From: Desmodus rotundus
Taxonomy: Eukaryota; Chordata; Mammalia; Chiroptera; Phyllostomidae
Direction of reading: 5' to 3'
DNA length: 64,000 nt
NCBI RefSeq assembly: GCF_022682495.2
Contig: NC_071389.1
Location: 13,383,199-13,447,198, forward strand
Position numbers and translations under genes: made by a program. Shown here piece after piece: positions 56,701 to 64,000 of this stretch. Within the stretch, counting starts at the first letter, position 1; each line of letters begins with the position of its first letter. The notes below the pieces were generated by a model. The model had not been told where the DNA came from, made no database searches, and was given only the letters and a program-made list of their open reading frames with translations.

Positions 56701-59700
56701 GGGCTCTTTCAAGGCCTCACTGAGACTGCCCTCAGGCTGCAGAGGACTGTCCCCCTCCCCCCAAGAATGTGGAGCTGATCTGGTTTACAGGTGAGGAAGT
56801 GGAGGCCCAGAGAGATAAAGGGGCTGGCCCAAGGGCCCACAGCTAGGAGTGGCTGATTGAATCAGCTGCCCTACCAGAAAGCTCCCAGGCCTCACGAGGT
56901 TTCTGACCCAGTGACCTCCCCCACACCTGGCCACACTCCCCTCCCACCCCCACCCAGGAGGAATATCACCCAGTAGATCAGCAGCCCAGAGTCTGAAGTC
57001 CCAGTTGCCGTCCTTCTTGTCACCTGGACACAGAATATAAATCACCCTCCACGGCCCTAATCATCTTTCTATAAATATCGGAGTCTCATTTCAGAGTGGG
57101 GGGCATGAACATCGGGCTCTTTTGCTTCCTGACTGTGTTTGAAATCTGATTTAGAATTAATTTCCTTTGGTCGTCCGCCGGCGGACACCGTATTTGTCAA
57201 ATCTCAAGCTCTTGGCAGGGGAGGAGAGAGGTGGCCGGGGCCTCAGGCAGCAGCCGGCCTGGACAGGCGGCCTGGGCAAGGTGCCCTGGGCAGGGGCAGG
57301 GGCCCCTCCTGGCCCACGGCCCACACGGGCGCACGCAGACTCCGGAAGCGCCCTGGGTCACCGGGCAGGTCTGGGCCCCAGCCCAGAGCTGCTCCATCTG
57401 TCTCGGCCATTAATTCCCGGCTCTGCCTCCAGGTCTCTGGGCTCCCTGAGGCCTGGTGATTAGTATTCTTATTAAAGATTATTTTATTTCATTGCGTGGA
57501 TTAATCTGGCCTTGACACGTTCGAGCCATATGGGCGTTAGTGGAGCGTGTGAGGACCGCCCACTGGTGAGCAGCAGAACGGTGGGGCGGGGCCATCGTGA
57601 AGGCTGGGGGAAGGACTCCCGAGGCTCCCGACCTGGGTTTGCATTCTGTCGGGGTGGGGGGCACCTAGGGCAAAGCGCTCAAGCTCCCTGAGCCTCTGTG
57701 TTCTCTGCCAAACAGCTGTGTCAATGCCGACCGAGTAGAAGTGTAATCACAGGTGCTCGGCACTGTCCTGGCACGAATTCACGTGTGTGCGTCCGTGTCG
57801 TCCGCACAGCGGCCCTAGGAGCCCGCATTTTACAGATGGGGAAACCGAGGCCCAGAGACACGCCCAAGGTCACTCAGCCTAGGGGAAGAGGTTAGACAGA
57901 AAAGGAACCCAGGCAGCCTGCACCCACCGGTCTGGTCTGAGCTGACGAGGCCGAGACAAACTCTGAACGGTCAGGGACTCGGTGGACGAAGGCTGACTTG
58001 TGCTTCCTTCGTGCCACACGTCACACCAAGGGGTCACCGCACATGCCCCTGCCTGCCCCTCACTTCTCTGAAAGCTCCCTGAGTTCAGGACACCGGCTCC
58101 CACTCAGCGGGGGGCCACAGACACTCAATAAATGTGGGTGAAGGAATAACTGAGGGGCAGAAGACGCAAGCAGTCCCGGAGGTGCAAGTGACACGGACCC
58201 GATAGATAATTACAGTGAGGGTTACTATGTCGTTCAGTTCACCAACAGATTCAACAAATAATTTGCTGACCAGTGCGAAACCCGCTTCCTGGGCTCGGGA
58301 GGAAGCTCTGAGGCTGGGCCCTGGACTGGGCCTCCTGGGGGCCTTCTGGGAGGAGGAGGTGAGATCAAAGAGTGCCACTTAGGAGCCCCCACAGTTCCAA
58401 GCTCCCAGCCCCAAGTCAGGCCTGAGCCCTCTCTGTGTCTCCCAGAGCGGGAGGGAAGACGTCTGCAAACTGAGGCACGTTTTCCTTGGCTCCCTAACCT
58501 AGAAGCCCCTTCTGGCTCCACAGCCCCTGAGTCTCTGAAGCAATTTAAGTATATCATCATTTCTTCTGATGTCAGGTTTCCGCTCCAGTTAGTAGAGTTT
58601 TACAAATTAACCTGATTTTAGCTATTATAATAAAGAGATAGGGTTGTTGTTTTTTTTAAGTGACACAATGTCTTTCCAAATGGAACTCCTCTCAAGCTCT
58701 GAGGTTTTAGAATGGGGTTAGTAGAGAGAGACCCCCGCGAGCTCCCTGGTGGTCCCTGCAGCAGAAGAGTCCAGTTCCACGGGTGAGCTGGGAGCTGCCT
58801 GGCTGGGTGGCGCTTGGGCCTTCCGAACCCCTGGGCTGGCGTTCTGCTTAGAGCAGGTAATGGTGGGATTAGCTCACTTTCAAAACTCCCACCTGCACTG
58901 GCAACGTCTCAGCCAAATGCAAAGAATATTGTGATGAGCACGGCGGTCCTGGGGCCTCGTTCACAAAGGCCTGCCCGCAGGTCCTCCTGGTCTGGGAGGG
59001 GAGTCGGGCACACGGGCCCTAAGTTCAGCCAGAGGGTTCCAGGCGCTGAGACTGAGCAGGGACCGTGGAAGTGGGGGTGGGGGGAGCAGTCACTTCTGTG
59101 TGTGTGTGTACACATGTGGCGGTGTGCAGAGGCCCAAAAAGGCTTCATTGCAGAGATGGTTAAAATGTGTCTTGAAAGAGTTTGGCAGGCTGACAAAGGC
59201 AAGAAAGCATCCCAGGAAGAAGGCACGGCCTGTGCAAAAGCCCTGAGGAAGGAAGCCACCTGCTGCATTGCAGCCTGACCTGTCCTTTAGTTCCACCCGA
59301 GGATGGGAGTGACAGGCGGCACTGGAGGAGGCTGCAGGGTGGGCCGTGGGAGCCTGTGAGGGTTTGAACTGGCAGTGCCAGCGTCAGGTGTCACTACAGG
59401 GAGTCCTTCAACCTGGAACGTCCCCAGTCCCCAGTACACGGCTAACTCCTTCTTGTCCTTTAGGCCACAACTCAAATATCATCTTTTTTCTCCTTCTTGG
59501 GGGAGGTTGCTCCTCCCACCATCTACCCTCTGCCAGCTCATCCTCTTTATTTTCTTCCTGGGAGTGTGACAGCCTGCATTCTGTGTGTCCCCCGCCCCAA
59601 GTGCCACTCCTTGAAGGCAGGGACTGCAGGGATCCCGCTCACAGCTGTGTCTCCGGCACCCAGGTAGTGCGCAGCTCAGGGCAGGTGCACGTGCCTCCTG

Positions 59701-62258
59701 GTGGAAGGAGTGGTGACTGCATTGGCAGGCAGGGCTGGAGGCCGCTGAGGTCGTCCAGACGAGAGATGAGGCAGAGGCTGCAGGGAGGGCCACATGGGAG
59801 ACAAGTCCATCCTGGCCGCAGTGACAGAGGGGCCGGGGGCTGCAGTTCCTAAATGCTCAGCATTGCAGGAGGAGCTCGTTAAACACGGACGCCCAGCCTC
59901 ACCCCTCTCCCCCACACTTCTGTCTCTTACCAGCCTGTGCCTCTTTTCCAGCTTCTGCCCACTCTCATTCCCTCTCCCGCTTTCCCGTCCCACCCAAGGG
60001 ACATCCTGGGGGGTGGGTGTCCCTTTGATTCGTAGCCTTTTGGCCCCTGTCTCTGCGGCTGGTGTCTCACTCAAGGCCAGTGTCCTGGGAAGGACAGGAT
60101 GAGGCTGGAGGCAGGCCCTGGTGGGAGGGGCGGTTACAGCAGGGGCTTGTCCCTGTGCCGACTTCGGGGCTGGCACTCAGGTGTCAGGGGCCCAGCCTCA
60201 GCTCTGCGTTCGGCTTGGTGTGCAACCTTGTGCAAGTCACAGGTGCTCTCTGTGTGTGAATCCGTCCCTCACCAGTGAAGGCAGGACCGGGTGCTGCTAA
60301 AGGTCTGCACCTCCATCCCTCAGAGGGACCCCCAGGAAGCCCTGGGTCAGAGCGGGAGCTGTCCCGAGACCTGCTGGCTTACCCACAGCCCCCTTCTCTT
60401 CCACAGCCTGTGAGCTGGGCTTCTACAAGTCAGCCCCCGGGGACCAGCTCTGTGCCCGCTGCCCTCCCCACAGCCACTCGGCGGCCCCTGCCACCCAGGC
60501 CTGCCGCTGTGACCTCAGCTACTACCGCGCAGCCCTAGACCCACCATCGGCAGCCTGCACCCGTGAGTACCACCCCTGGACCCCAGAACCCATGTGTGTA
60601 AGGGATGCTTAGGGGTGTGTGCACACGTGTGTGTATGTGTGCTCATCTGGGTACCTGCAGGGGGCTCCTAACCTCAGTCCCAGTGGAGCTTGAACGAGCA
60701 CACCTTGAGCTCAGCGCATGCACTCCTGGCCCTGCAGGGGAAGTGTGCACCTGGCACGCGGTGGTTGTGCGTGTGTGTGCCTGGGTAGCTGAGGGGGCTC
60801 CGCGGGCGTCCTGCCTACAGGGCTGCGAGACTGTCTGGACTTTCTGCTGACAAGGCTCCTCCATTGCCTCCTGTCCCCTAGTGTGAAGGGGCCTCTCACC
60901 TTTCTGTCCCAACTGGAGAGGGACCACAGCCAGCTCAGCCAGCCCTGAGCTGATCCCCATCTTTCCCTCCCCCACCTCCAACACCACCCAGCCCCAGGCC
61001 CCGTGCACATGGCGAGTGAGGGCCCAAGTGCCTTCATACCACGCAGGTGCACATGCGTGCGTACACGCTCCCTCCACCGTTCTGCCCAGGCCGTGCATTT
61101 CCCCAGGTGGGGCCTGCGGGGACGGAAGGGATGGCTGAGTGACATTTACACTCCGCTGACTGGACTCTGCTTTCTCCCCAGTTTCACAGCGCAGGTTCTA
61201 GAAATCGTAAGACCGGGCTTTTAGTTTCTCCTTTCCCTCAGGTTCTAAGATTCTCTAGCATTCTGAGATTCTACAGTTACGTTTCCTTAAGATCGAAGAC
61301 TGCCTTGCTGGGACTCTGAGAGTTGGAATTCTGAGGCCCAGGGGTCTTCACAGCCCCCACCCCAGGCCCTCCTGACCCAAATCCCCTTGCCCAGGGACCT
61401 GCCCCTGCCCCACCCCTCTCTCCAAGGCCCAGACAGGGGCTCTCACCTTGGGGGAGGGAAGGGCTGGGGTCACCCGCTGGGCTTCCGGGGCCTCCACTCT
61501 GCTCTAGGCAAGTGCTCAGTGGTATTGACATTAACTTCAGCACAGGGGGTGAAGGACGGGAGGGGGGCCCAAATGACCAGGCATTTCATACCCTGGGTGG
61601 CTGTGGGGCACCCCCAGAGCCGTGCTGTCTCCCTCCCGCTCTGATGAAAACTTCGGGAGCACAAGCCCCAGGAGCCCTGTGGCCCAGCAGAGGAAGGAGC
61701 CTTAGCTTTCTGTGCCCAGACTACGACGCCCTGGTCCTGGTCCAATGTCAGGGACGCTGCCTCCGCCCTTGGGGAGCTGCCGAAGGGTAGAGTAGGTGTG
61801 CCCTTACCCTTAGGGAGCCCCACATATCATGGGGGAGCCAGAGACCTTCTGTGGTCCGGTGGGGGAAACTGGGCCACCCGAGTAAATACCCTCCACCCCA
61901 CTTGTCATTCTGTGCTCCCCAGGGCCACCCTCGGCACCAGTGAATCTGATCTCCAGTGTGAATGGGACATCTGTGACCCTGGAGTGGGCCCCTCCCCTGG
62001 ATCCGGGCGGCCGCAGCGACATCACCTACAATGCCGTGTGCCGCCGCTGCCCCTGGGCATTGGGCCACTGCGAGAAGTGTGGGAGCGGTACCCGCTTTGT
62101 GCCCCAGCAGACGAGCCTGGTGCGGGCCAGCCTGCTGGTGGCCAACCTGCTGGCCCACATGAACTACTCCTTCTGGATCGAGGCCGTCAACGGCGTGTCG
62201 GACCTGAGCCCCGAGCCCCGGCGGGCCGCGGTGGTCAACATCACCACGAACCAGGCAG
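41548..62258 (+). CDS. EPHA8: EPHA8, 5' half of the coding region (exons 1 to 5, 438 residues)
   Basis: This is ephrin type-A receptor 8, a single-pass receptor tyrosine kinase that binds GPI-anchored ephrin-A ligands and guides neuronal connections. The exons are 41548-41641, 46718-46782, 52868-53531, 60407-60562 and 61923-62258 (94, 65, 664, 156 and 336 nt), the size series typical of Eph receptors. All borders are GT..AG and the phases agree. The parts are a signal peptide (about 1-30), the ephrin-binding domain (about 31-209), a cysteine-rich sushi/EGF-like region (about 210-325) and the first fibronectin III domain (about 328-438). N-glycosylation sequons fall at Asn340, Asn407 and Asn432. 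The full human protein is about 1005 residues. The second FNIII, membrane segment, kinase and SAM domain lie past the right edge. No stop or frameshift is seen. Confidence 0.97.
41642..42510 (+). other. G-skewed start of EPHA8 intron 1
   Basis: The coding strand is strongly purine and G rich from the exon 1 donor for about 850 bases. G-run clusters lie at 41656-41699, and an unbroken run of eleven G at 42498-42508. Positive GC skew just after a CpG-island start is the pattern linked to R-loop formation. Confidence 0.55.
42735..43010 (+). repeat. Degenerate (CA)n-rich tract
   Basis: The sequence is dominated by CACACA, ACACGCA and CACAGA units. A short perfect (CA) run lies nearby at about 42553-42564. 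It is open in frame on both strands, as expected of a low-complexity repeat. Confidence 0.75.
46215..46450 (-). repeat. MIR SINE, reversed
   Basis: The landmarks are GAGGACGCTGAGGCTCAGGG, ACTTGCTCAGGGACACACAG and TCCTCAGTGGCAGAGCCGGG. Confidence 0.8.
46718..46782 (+). CDS. EPHA8: EPHA8 exon 2 (start of the ephrin-binding domain)
   Basis: The acceptor is TTTTGCAG at 46717 and the donor GGG|GTAAGA at 46783. The 65 nt run from phase 1 to phase 0. The exon encodes [19 protein letters not shown] and then AHG, the invariant opening of Eph ectodomains. Confidence 0.97.
47490..47700 (+). repeat. MIR SINE
   Basis: The landmarks are CCTGGCTCTGCCATCGACAA, GAGTCTCAGTTTCCCGTCTG and CTTGTGCCTGGCGCCCGGGG. 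Confidence 0.8.
48560..48750 (-). repeat. MIR SINE, reversed
   Basis: The landmarks are ACAGGTGTGATCTCATTTAA, CCCATTTTACTGATGAGGAA and GGAACTTGCTCACCGTCTGA. Confidence 0.8.
49899..50005. promoter_or_regulatory. Candidate conserved noncoding element in EPHA8 intron 2
   Basis: The block contains TGGATTAATTTATCCCAG and TGCTCCATTAATTGTGACAA (homeodomain cores, the second next to a TGACA PBX/MEIS half site), with an E-box CAGCTG between them. It shows no repeat similarity that I recognise. Confidence 0.4.
50497..50925 (-). mobile_element. L1 3' untranslated fragment, reversed
   Basis: The stretch reads ATTAGTTTCAGGTGTACAGC, TATTGACTATATTCCCTGTG and CTCGTAAGTGAAATCACACG, the reverse complement of an old mammalian L1 3' region. 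An AT-only microsatellite lies inside it at 50636-50669. Confidence 0.8.
51120..51245 (-). repeat. MIR SINE, reversed, partial
   Basis: The landmarks are GCAGGTGAGGAAACCGGGCC, CAGAGAGGAGCAGCACCTTG and CCCAAGGTCACACAGCTGGC. Confidence 0.8.
51345..52215 (-). pseudogene. Dead L1 fragment with the ORF2 C-terminal end, reversed
   Basis: The minus strand carries residual ORF2 protein sequence. One frame gives [20 protein letters not shown] and REVWIKSTM. Another gives [20 protein letters not shown] and LGTHSKE, as in LINE-1 ORF2 C-termini. The change of frame near 51850 shows a frameshift. The fragment has no reverse transcriptase core and cannot move. Confidence 0.8.
52868..53531 (+). CDS. EPHA8: EPHA8 exon 3 (most of the ephrin-binding domain, start of the Cys-rich region)
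   Basis: The acceptor is TGCCCACAG at 52867 and the donor TGTGG|GTGAGT at 53532. The exon is 664 nt, phase 0 to phase 1, covering residues 54-274. It begins [20 protein letters not shown] and includes the Eph signature regions [29 protein letters not shown] and [15 protein letters not shown]. The paired cysteines of the ligand-binding jelly-roll fold are retained. Its 3' end encodes [15 protein letters not shown] and [15 protein letters not shown] of the cysteine-rich module. Confidence 0.98.
53780..53985 (-). repeat. MIR SINE, reversed
   Basis: This is a near-complete copy: GACACATTTAACCCCCGTGA, TTTTATGGATGAGGAGGCTG, AGGCACAGAGAGGCGAAGCA, AGGTCACACAGCTAGGAAGT and AACCACTGAGCTACTACCCC. Confidence 0.85.
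55000..55200 (-). repeat. MIR SINE, reversed
   Basis: The landmarks are ACTATAATTCCATTTTCTAG, CACGGAGGCTCAGGACGTAG and CTCACAGCTAGTGAAAGGTG. Confidence 0.75.
56035..56165. promoter_or_regulatory. Candidate conserved noncoding element in EPHA8 intron 3
   Basis: The block is dense in homeodomain and POU-like cores: TTACATTTAAATCACAATGC, ACATAATTATGCTAGC, AGATAATTACAGG and AATATTAATTCAC. It has no repeat similarity that I recognise and contrasts with GC-rich flanks. Confidence 0.45.
57045..57200. promoter_or_regulatory. Candidate conserved noncoding element in EPHA8 intron 3
   Basis: It contains CCTAATCATCTTTCTATAAA (homeodomain core), TTAGAATTAATTTCC and a CGCCGGCGG palindrome-like centre. 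It lies beside a GC-rich stretch at 57230-57400. Confidence 0.4.
57405..57520. promoter_or_regulatory. Candidate conserved noncoding element with OTX-like site
   Basis: GCCATTAATTCCC and TGGTGATTAGTATTCTTATT are followed by GCGTGGATTAATCTGGCC, which holds a GGATTAATC bicoid/OTX-type core. No repeat similarity was recognised. Confidence 0.4.
59380..59680 (+). repeat. L2-like LINE 3' end
   Basis: The landmarks are AACTCCTTCTTGTCCTTTAG, GCCACAACTCAAATATCATC and CCTTGAAGGCAGGGACTGCA, in the usual L2 order. Confidence 0.7.
60407..60562 (+). CDS. EPHA8: EPHA8 exon 4 (EGF-like cysteine-rich module)
   Basis: The acceptor is CTTCCACAG at 60406 and the donor ACCC|GTGAGT at 60563. The 156 nt run from phase 1 to phase 1. 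The exon reads [15 protein letters not shown], then [15 protein letters not shown] and [17 protein letters not shown]. The regular cysteine spacing is that of the Eph EGF-like repeat. Confidence 0.97.
60563..61922 (+). other. EPHA8 intron 4
   Basis: The 1.4-kb intron has a short TG/CA-rich stretch at 60610-60655. No recognised repeat element or exon was found. Confidence 0.7.
61923..62258 (+). CDS. EPHA8: EPHA8 exon 5 (first fibronectin type III domain)
   Basis: The acceptor is GCTCCCCAG at 61922 and the donor GCAG|GTAGGC at 62259. The 336 nt run from phase 1 to phase 1 and cover residues 327-438. The exon opens [20 protein letters not shown], continues through [19 protein letters not shown] and [19 protein letters not shown], and ends NITTNQA. 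Sequons lie at Asn340, Asn407 and Asn432. Reading past the donor stays open for 28 residues to TAG at 62342. Confidence 0.97.
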
Positions 62259-62833
62259 GTAGGCGGAGACGCTCCGTCCCCCAGCTTCCTGGACCCCTCG
62301 CCCTCCCAGGTGCTGCCACTGGCCTCGCCGTGGCCTTGAGCTAGTGCCCGCCTCTCTGGCCCTGCCCTCCTCACCAGGACCTGGAGCTGCAGGCTTGCTT
62401 AGCTACATGGGTCACCTCCTGTGACCCAGAAAGCACAGAGGCAGGTGACCGTGGCCATCACAGGCCTGGGCTCCAGAGCTTTCCCTCGTTGCCTCTGTTT
62501 CTCCCCTGGTGCACCGGCATGCCTAGCGCCTGCCGCCATCTTTCCTGAACGCCCTTACCAGGGCCCGTGGCTAGGAGTCCACTTTTATCCCCAAGTTTAT
62601 GTCACCAACATAGGTCTGTCCCCTGAGGTCCAGCTAGCTGCCCACTCCCATCTCCACTCGGATGTGTGTTAGTCAAACAAGCCCCCAAACTTGCCCTCCA
62701 TCTTAGGAAATGGCACCACCATTCATGGGGTTACTCAAGCCCCAAACCCTCGACTCTCTCTCTGTGCTGCCACGTCCACCCACCAGCTGGCCCCACTGGG
62801 TCTCCACACTCAGTCTCCCCACCAGCTCCGTCC

Positions 62834-63212
62834 GTCTTAGTCAGCTCGGGCTGCCGGAACTAAACACCGTAGGCTGGTGGCTTCAACCACAGGAATTGAC
62901 GGCTCACAGTTCTAGAGGCCAGAAGTCCAAGATCAAGGTGCTGGCTGACGTGGTTCCTGGTGAGAACCCTCTTCCTGGTTGCAGATGGTGGTGTCCTTGC
63001 TATGTCCCCACATGGCAGAGAGAGAGAGAGCGAGGGAGCGAGCTCTCTGGTCTCTTCTTATAAAGGCACTAATCCCAACATAAGGCCCCCACCCCATGCC
63101 CTCCTCTGAACCTAATTACCTCCCTGGGGTCCCAGCTCCAGCGATCTCATTGGGGGTTAGGGCTTCAGTATGCTAATTTGTTGGGAGGGGAGACACAATT
63201 ATATCCATAGCA
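62834..63212 (-). mobile_element. MLT1-like solo LTR (ERVL-MaLR), reversed
   Basis: The stretch runs from CTTAGTCAGCTCGGGCTGCC through GCTCACAGTTCTAGAGGCCA, AGAAGTCCAAGATCAAGGTG, TATAAAGGCACTAATCCC and TCTCATTGGGGGTTAGGGC to TATATCCATAGCA. This is the reverse complement of an MLT1/MST-type LTR. It is close to full LTR length and has no internal region. Confidence 0.75.
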
Positions 63213-63299
63213 CTGTCCATGTCCCCATCACATGTTGCCTGGACAACCACAGGAGCCGCTCCCACCTTGTCTCATGATTGGTTCTCACACCACATCCTG

Positions 63300-63711
63300 G
63301 ATGAACTTTAAAAATGTGAGAGGTTCCCTTTTCTCCACATCTTCTTCAATACGTATTTCTTGTCTTATTGATAATACCCATTCTAACAGTTTTGAGGTGG
63401 TATCTTATCGCGGTTTTAGTTTGCATTTCCCTTATAACTAGTGATGTTGAGCATCTTTTCATATATCTGTTGGCCATCTACCTTACGTCTTCTTTGGAGA
63501 ATTGTCTGCTTAGGTCCTCTGTCCATTTTTTAATCAGACAGTTTGTTTTTCTGTTGTTGAGTTGTATGAGTTCTTTATGTATATTGGCTATTAACCCCTT
63601 ATCGGAGGTATCAATTTGCAAATATCTTCTCCTGGTTGGTTGGATAACTAAATTTATATAATGTTATTCACCAATGTTACCCCAATAAGTTTAATTTAAA
63701 AAAGAAGAAAA
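63300..63711. mobile_element. Composite L1 fragment: reversed ORF2 part, then a sense-looking tail
   Basis: From 63300 to about 63640 the minus strand carries ORF2 C-terminal sequence (frame-broken FSKED-type region). From about 63655 the + strand reads ACCCCAATAAGTTTAATTTA and then an A-rich tail with GAAG interruptions. Opposite orientations in one block suggest a 5'-inverted L1 insertion. No intact coding remains. Confidence 0.6.
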
Positions 63712-64000
63712 AAGGTGAGACCAGGTCATACGTGAGCCCTTTGACAATTTCAGCCTGAGCTCACACTCCGTTCAGACCCTCCCACGGGGCCTGCACCCCG
63801 CCTGCCTCTCCAGCCTCGCCCCACCCACTCTGGCCTGGCTCACTCCCTTTCAGCCACACTGGCCTCCACTTCCCTTCCTTGAACACAGCAAGCCCTTCCC
63901 CTCCCTGGGCCTTGGCCTTGCTTCTCCATCACAGTGACACACTCCTCCCTGTGATGTCGCCATGGCTGGCTCCTCGGCTCATTTGGTGTCCCCACCTCAG

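Larger units (their letters stand above)
53532..60406 (+). other. EPHA8 intron 3
   Basis: The intron holds MIRs at about 53780-53985 (-), 55000-55200 (-), 55810-55930 (-), 56765-56880 (-) and 57735-57910 (-), and an L2-like end at 59380-59680 (+). Four AT-rich blocks (56035-56165, 57045-57200, 57405-57520, 58535-58670) look like regulatory candidates. Confidence 0.7.
62259..64000 (+). other. EPHA8 intron 5, left part
   Basis: The intron contains an MLT1-like LTR (62834-63212) and a composite L1 (about 63300-63711). The final 290 bases are C-rich, with nothing recognised. Confidence 0.7.

Noticed and set aside
58160..58270. AT-rich block with TCAACAAATAATTTGCTGACC
   Set aside because: It resembles an L2/MIR-type tail (AACAAATATTTGCTGAGC) and so is likely repeat rather than regulatory.
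1..64000. CRISPR arrays, operons, phage or plasmid modules
   Set aside because: No regular direct repeats with unique spacers and no closely packed co-oriented frames with ribosome sites; the DNA is clearly mammalian.

Overview
The window is vertebrate genomic DNA from a placental mammal, most likely a yangochiropteran (microbat-type) bat. Coding sequence sits in short exons with GT..AG borders separated by kilobase introns. Interspersed repeats are of mammalian types (MIR, L2, L1, MaLR LTR, hAT relic). A VES-type bat SINE lies at about 311-525, flanked by near-identical short direct repeats. No prokaryotic gene organisation is present, and most long open frames are chance frames in GC-rich or repeat sequence.

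Two protein-coding genes are recognised, both on the + strand. They lie in the order known from human 1p36.12. (1) The 3' half of ZBTB40 occupies 1404-15215 as nine coding exons. Together they give 1896 nt (631 residues plus stop) with intron phases consistent throughout. They encode a linker followed by fourteen zinc fingers and an acidic C-terminal tail. The 3'UTR probably runs to a poly(A) signal at 18888, and an earlier candidate lies at 17146. (2) The 5' half of EPHA8 has exon 1 in a CpG island (ATG at 41548) and exons 2 to 5 at 46718, 52868, 60407 and 61923. These encode the signal peptide, the ephrin-binding domain, the cysteine-rich region and the first fibronectin type III domain (438 residues). 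The window ends in intron 5, so the second FNIII, transmembrane, kinase and SAM parts lie beyond it.

Layout: 1-15215 ZBTB40 exons and introns; 15216 to about 18910 ZBTB40 3'UTR; about 18.9-41.2 kb intergenic DNA rich in old MIR/L2-type repeats, with a long pyrimidine tract, a hAT relic, a CTCF-like motif and several AT-rich blocks that look like conserved regulatory DNA; 41.2-41.7 kb EPHA8 promoter CpG island; 41.7-64 kb EPHA8 introns, with homeodomain-type AT-rich islands, L1 fragments, an MLT1-like LTR and many MIRs.

The two genes are not functionally linked by anything visible here. ZBTB40 is a nuclear zinc-finger protein and EPHA8 a neuronal ephrin receptor. I found no sign of an undescribed gene system. 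The points most worth checking are the AT-rich noncoding islands around EPHA8, the 3' end architecture of ZBTB40, a composite (5'-inverted) L1 at the right edge, and a possible intron-retained soluble EPHA8 form. Repeat families and transcription-factor motifs were judged by eye, so their borders are approximate.
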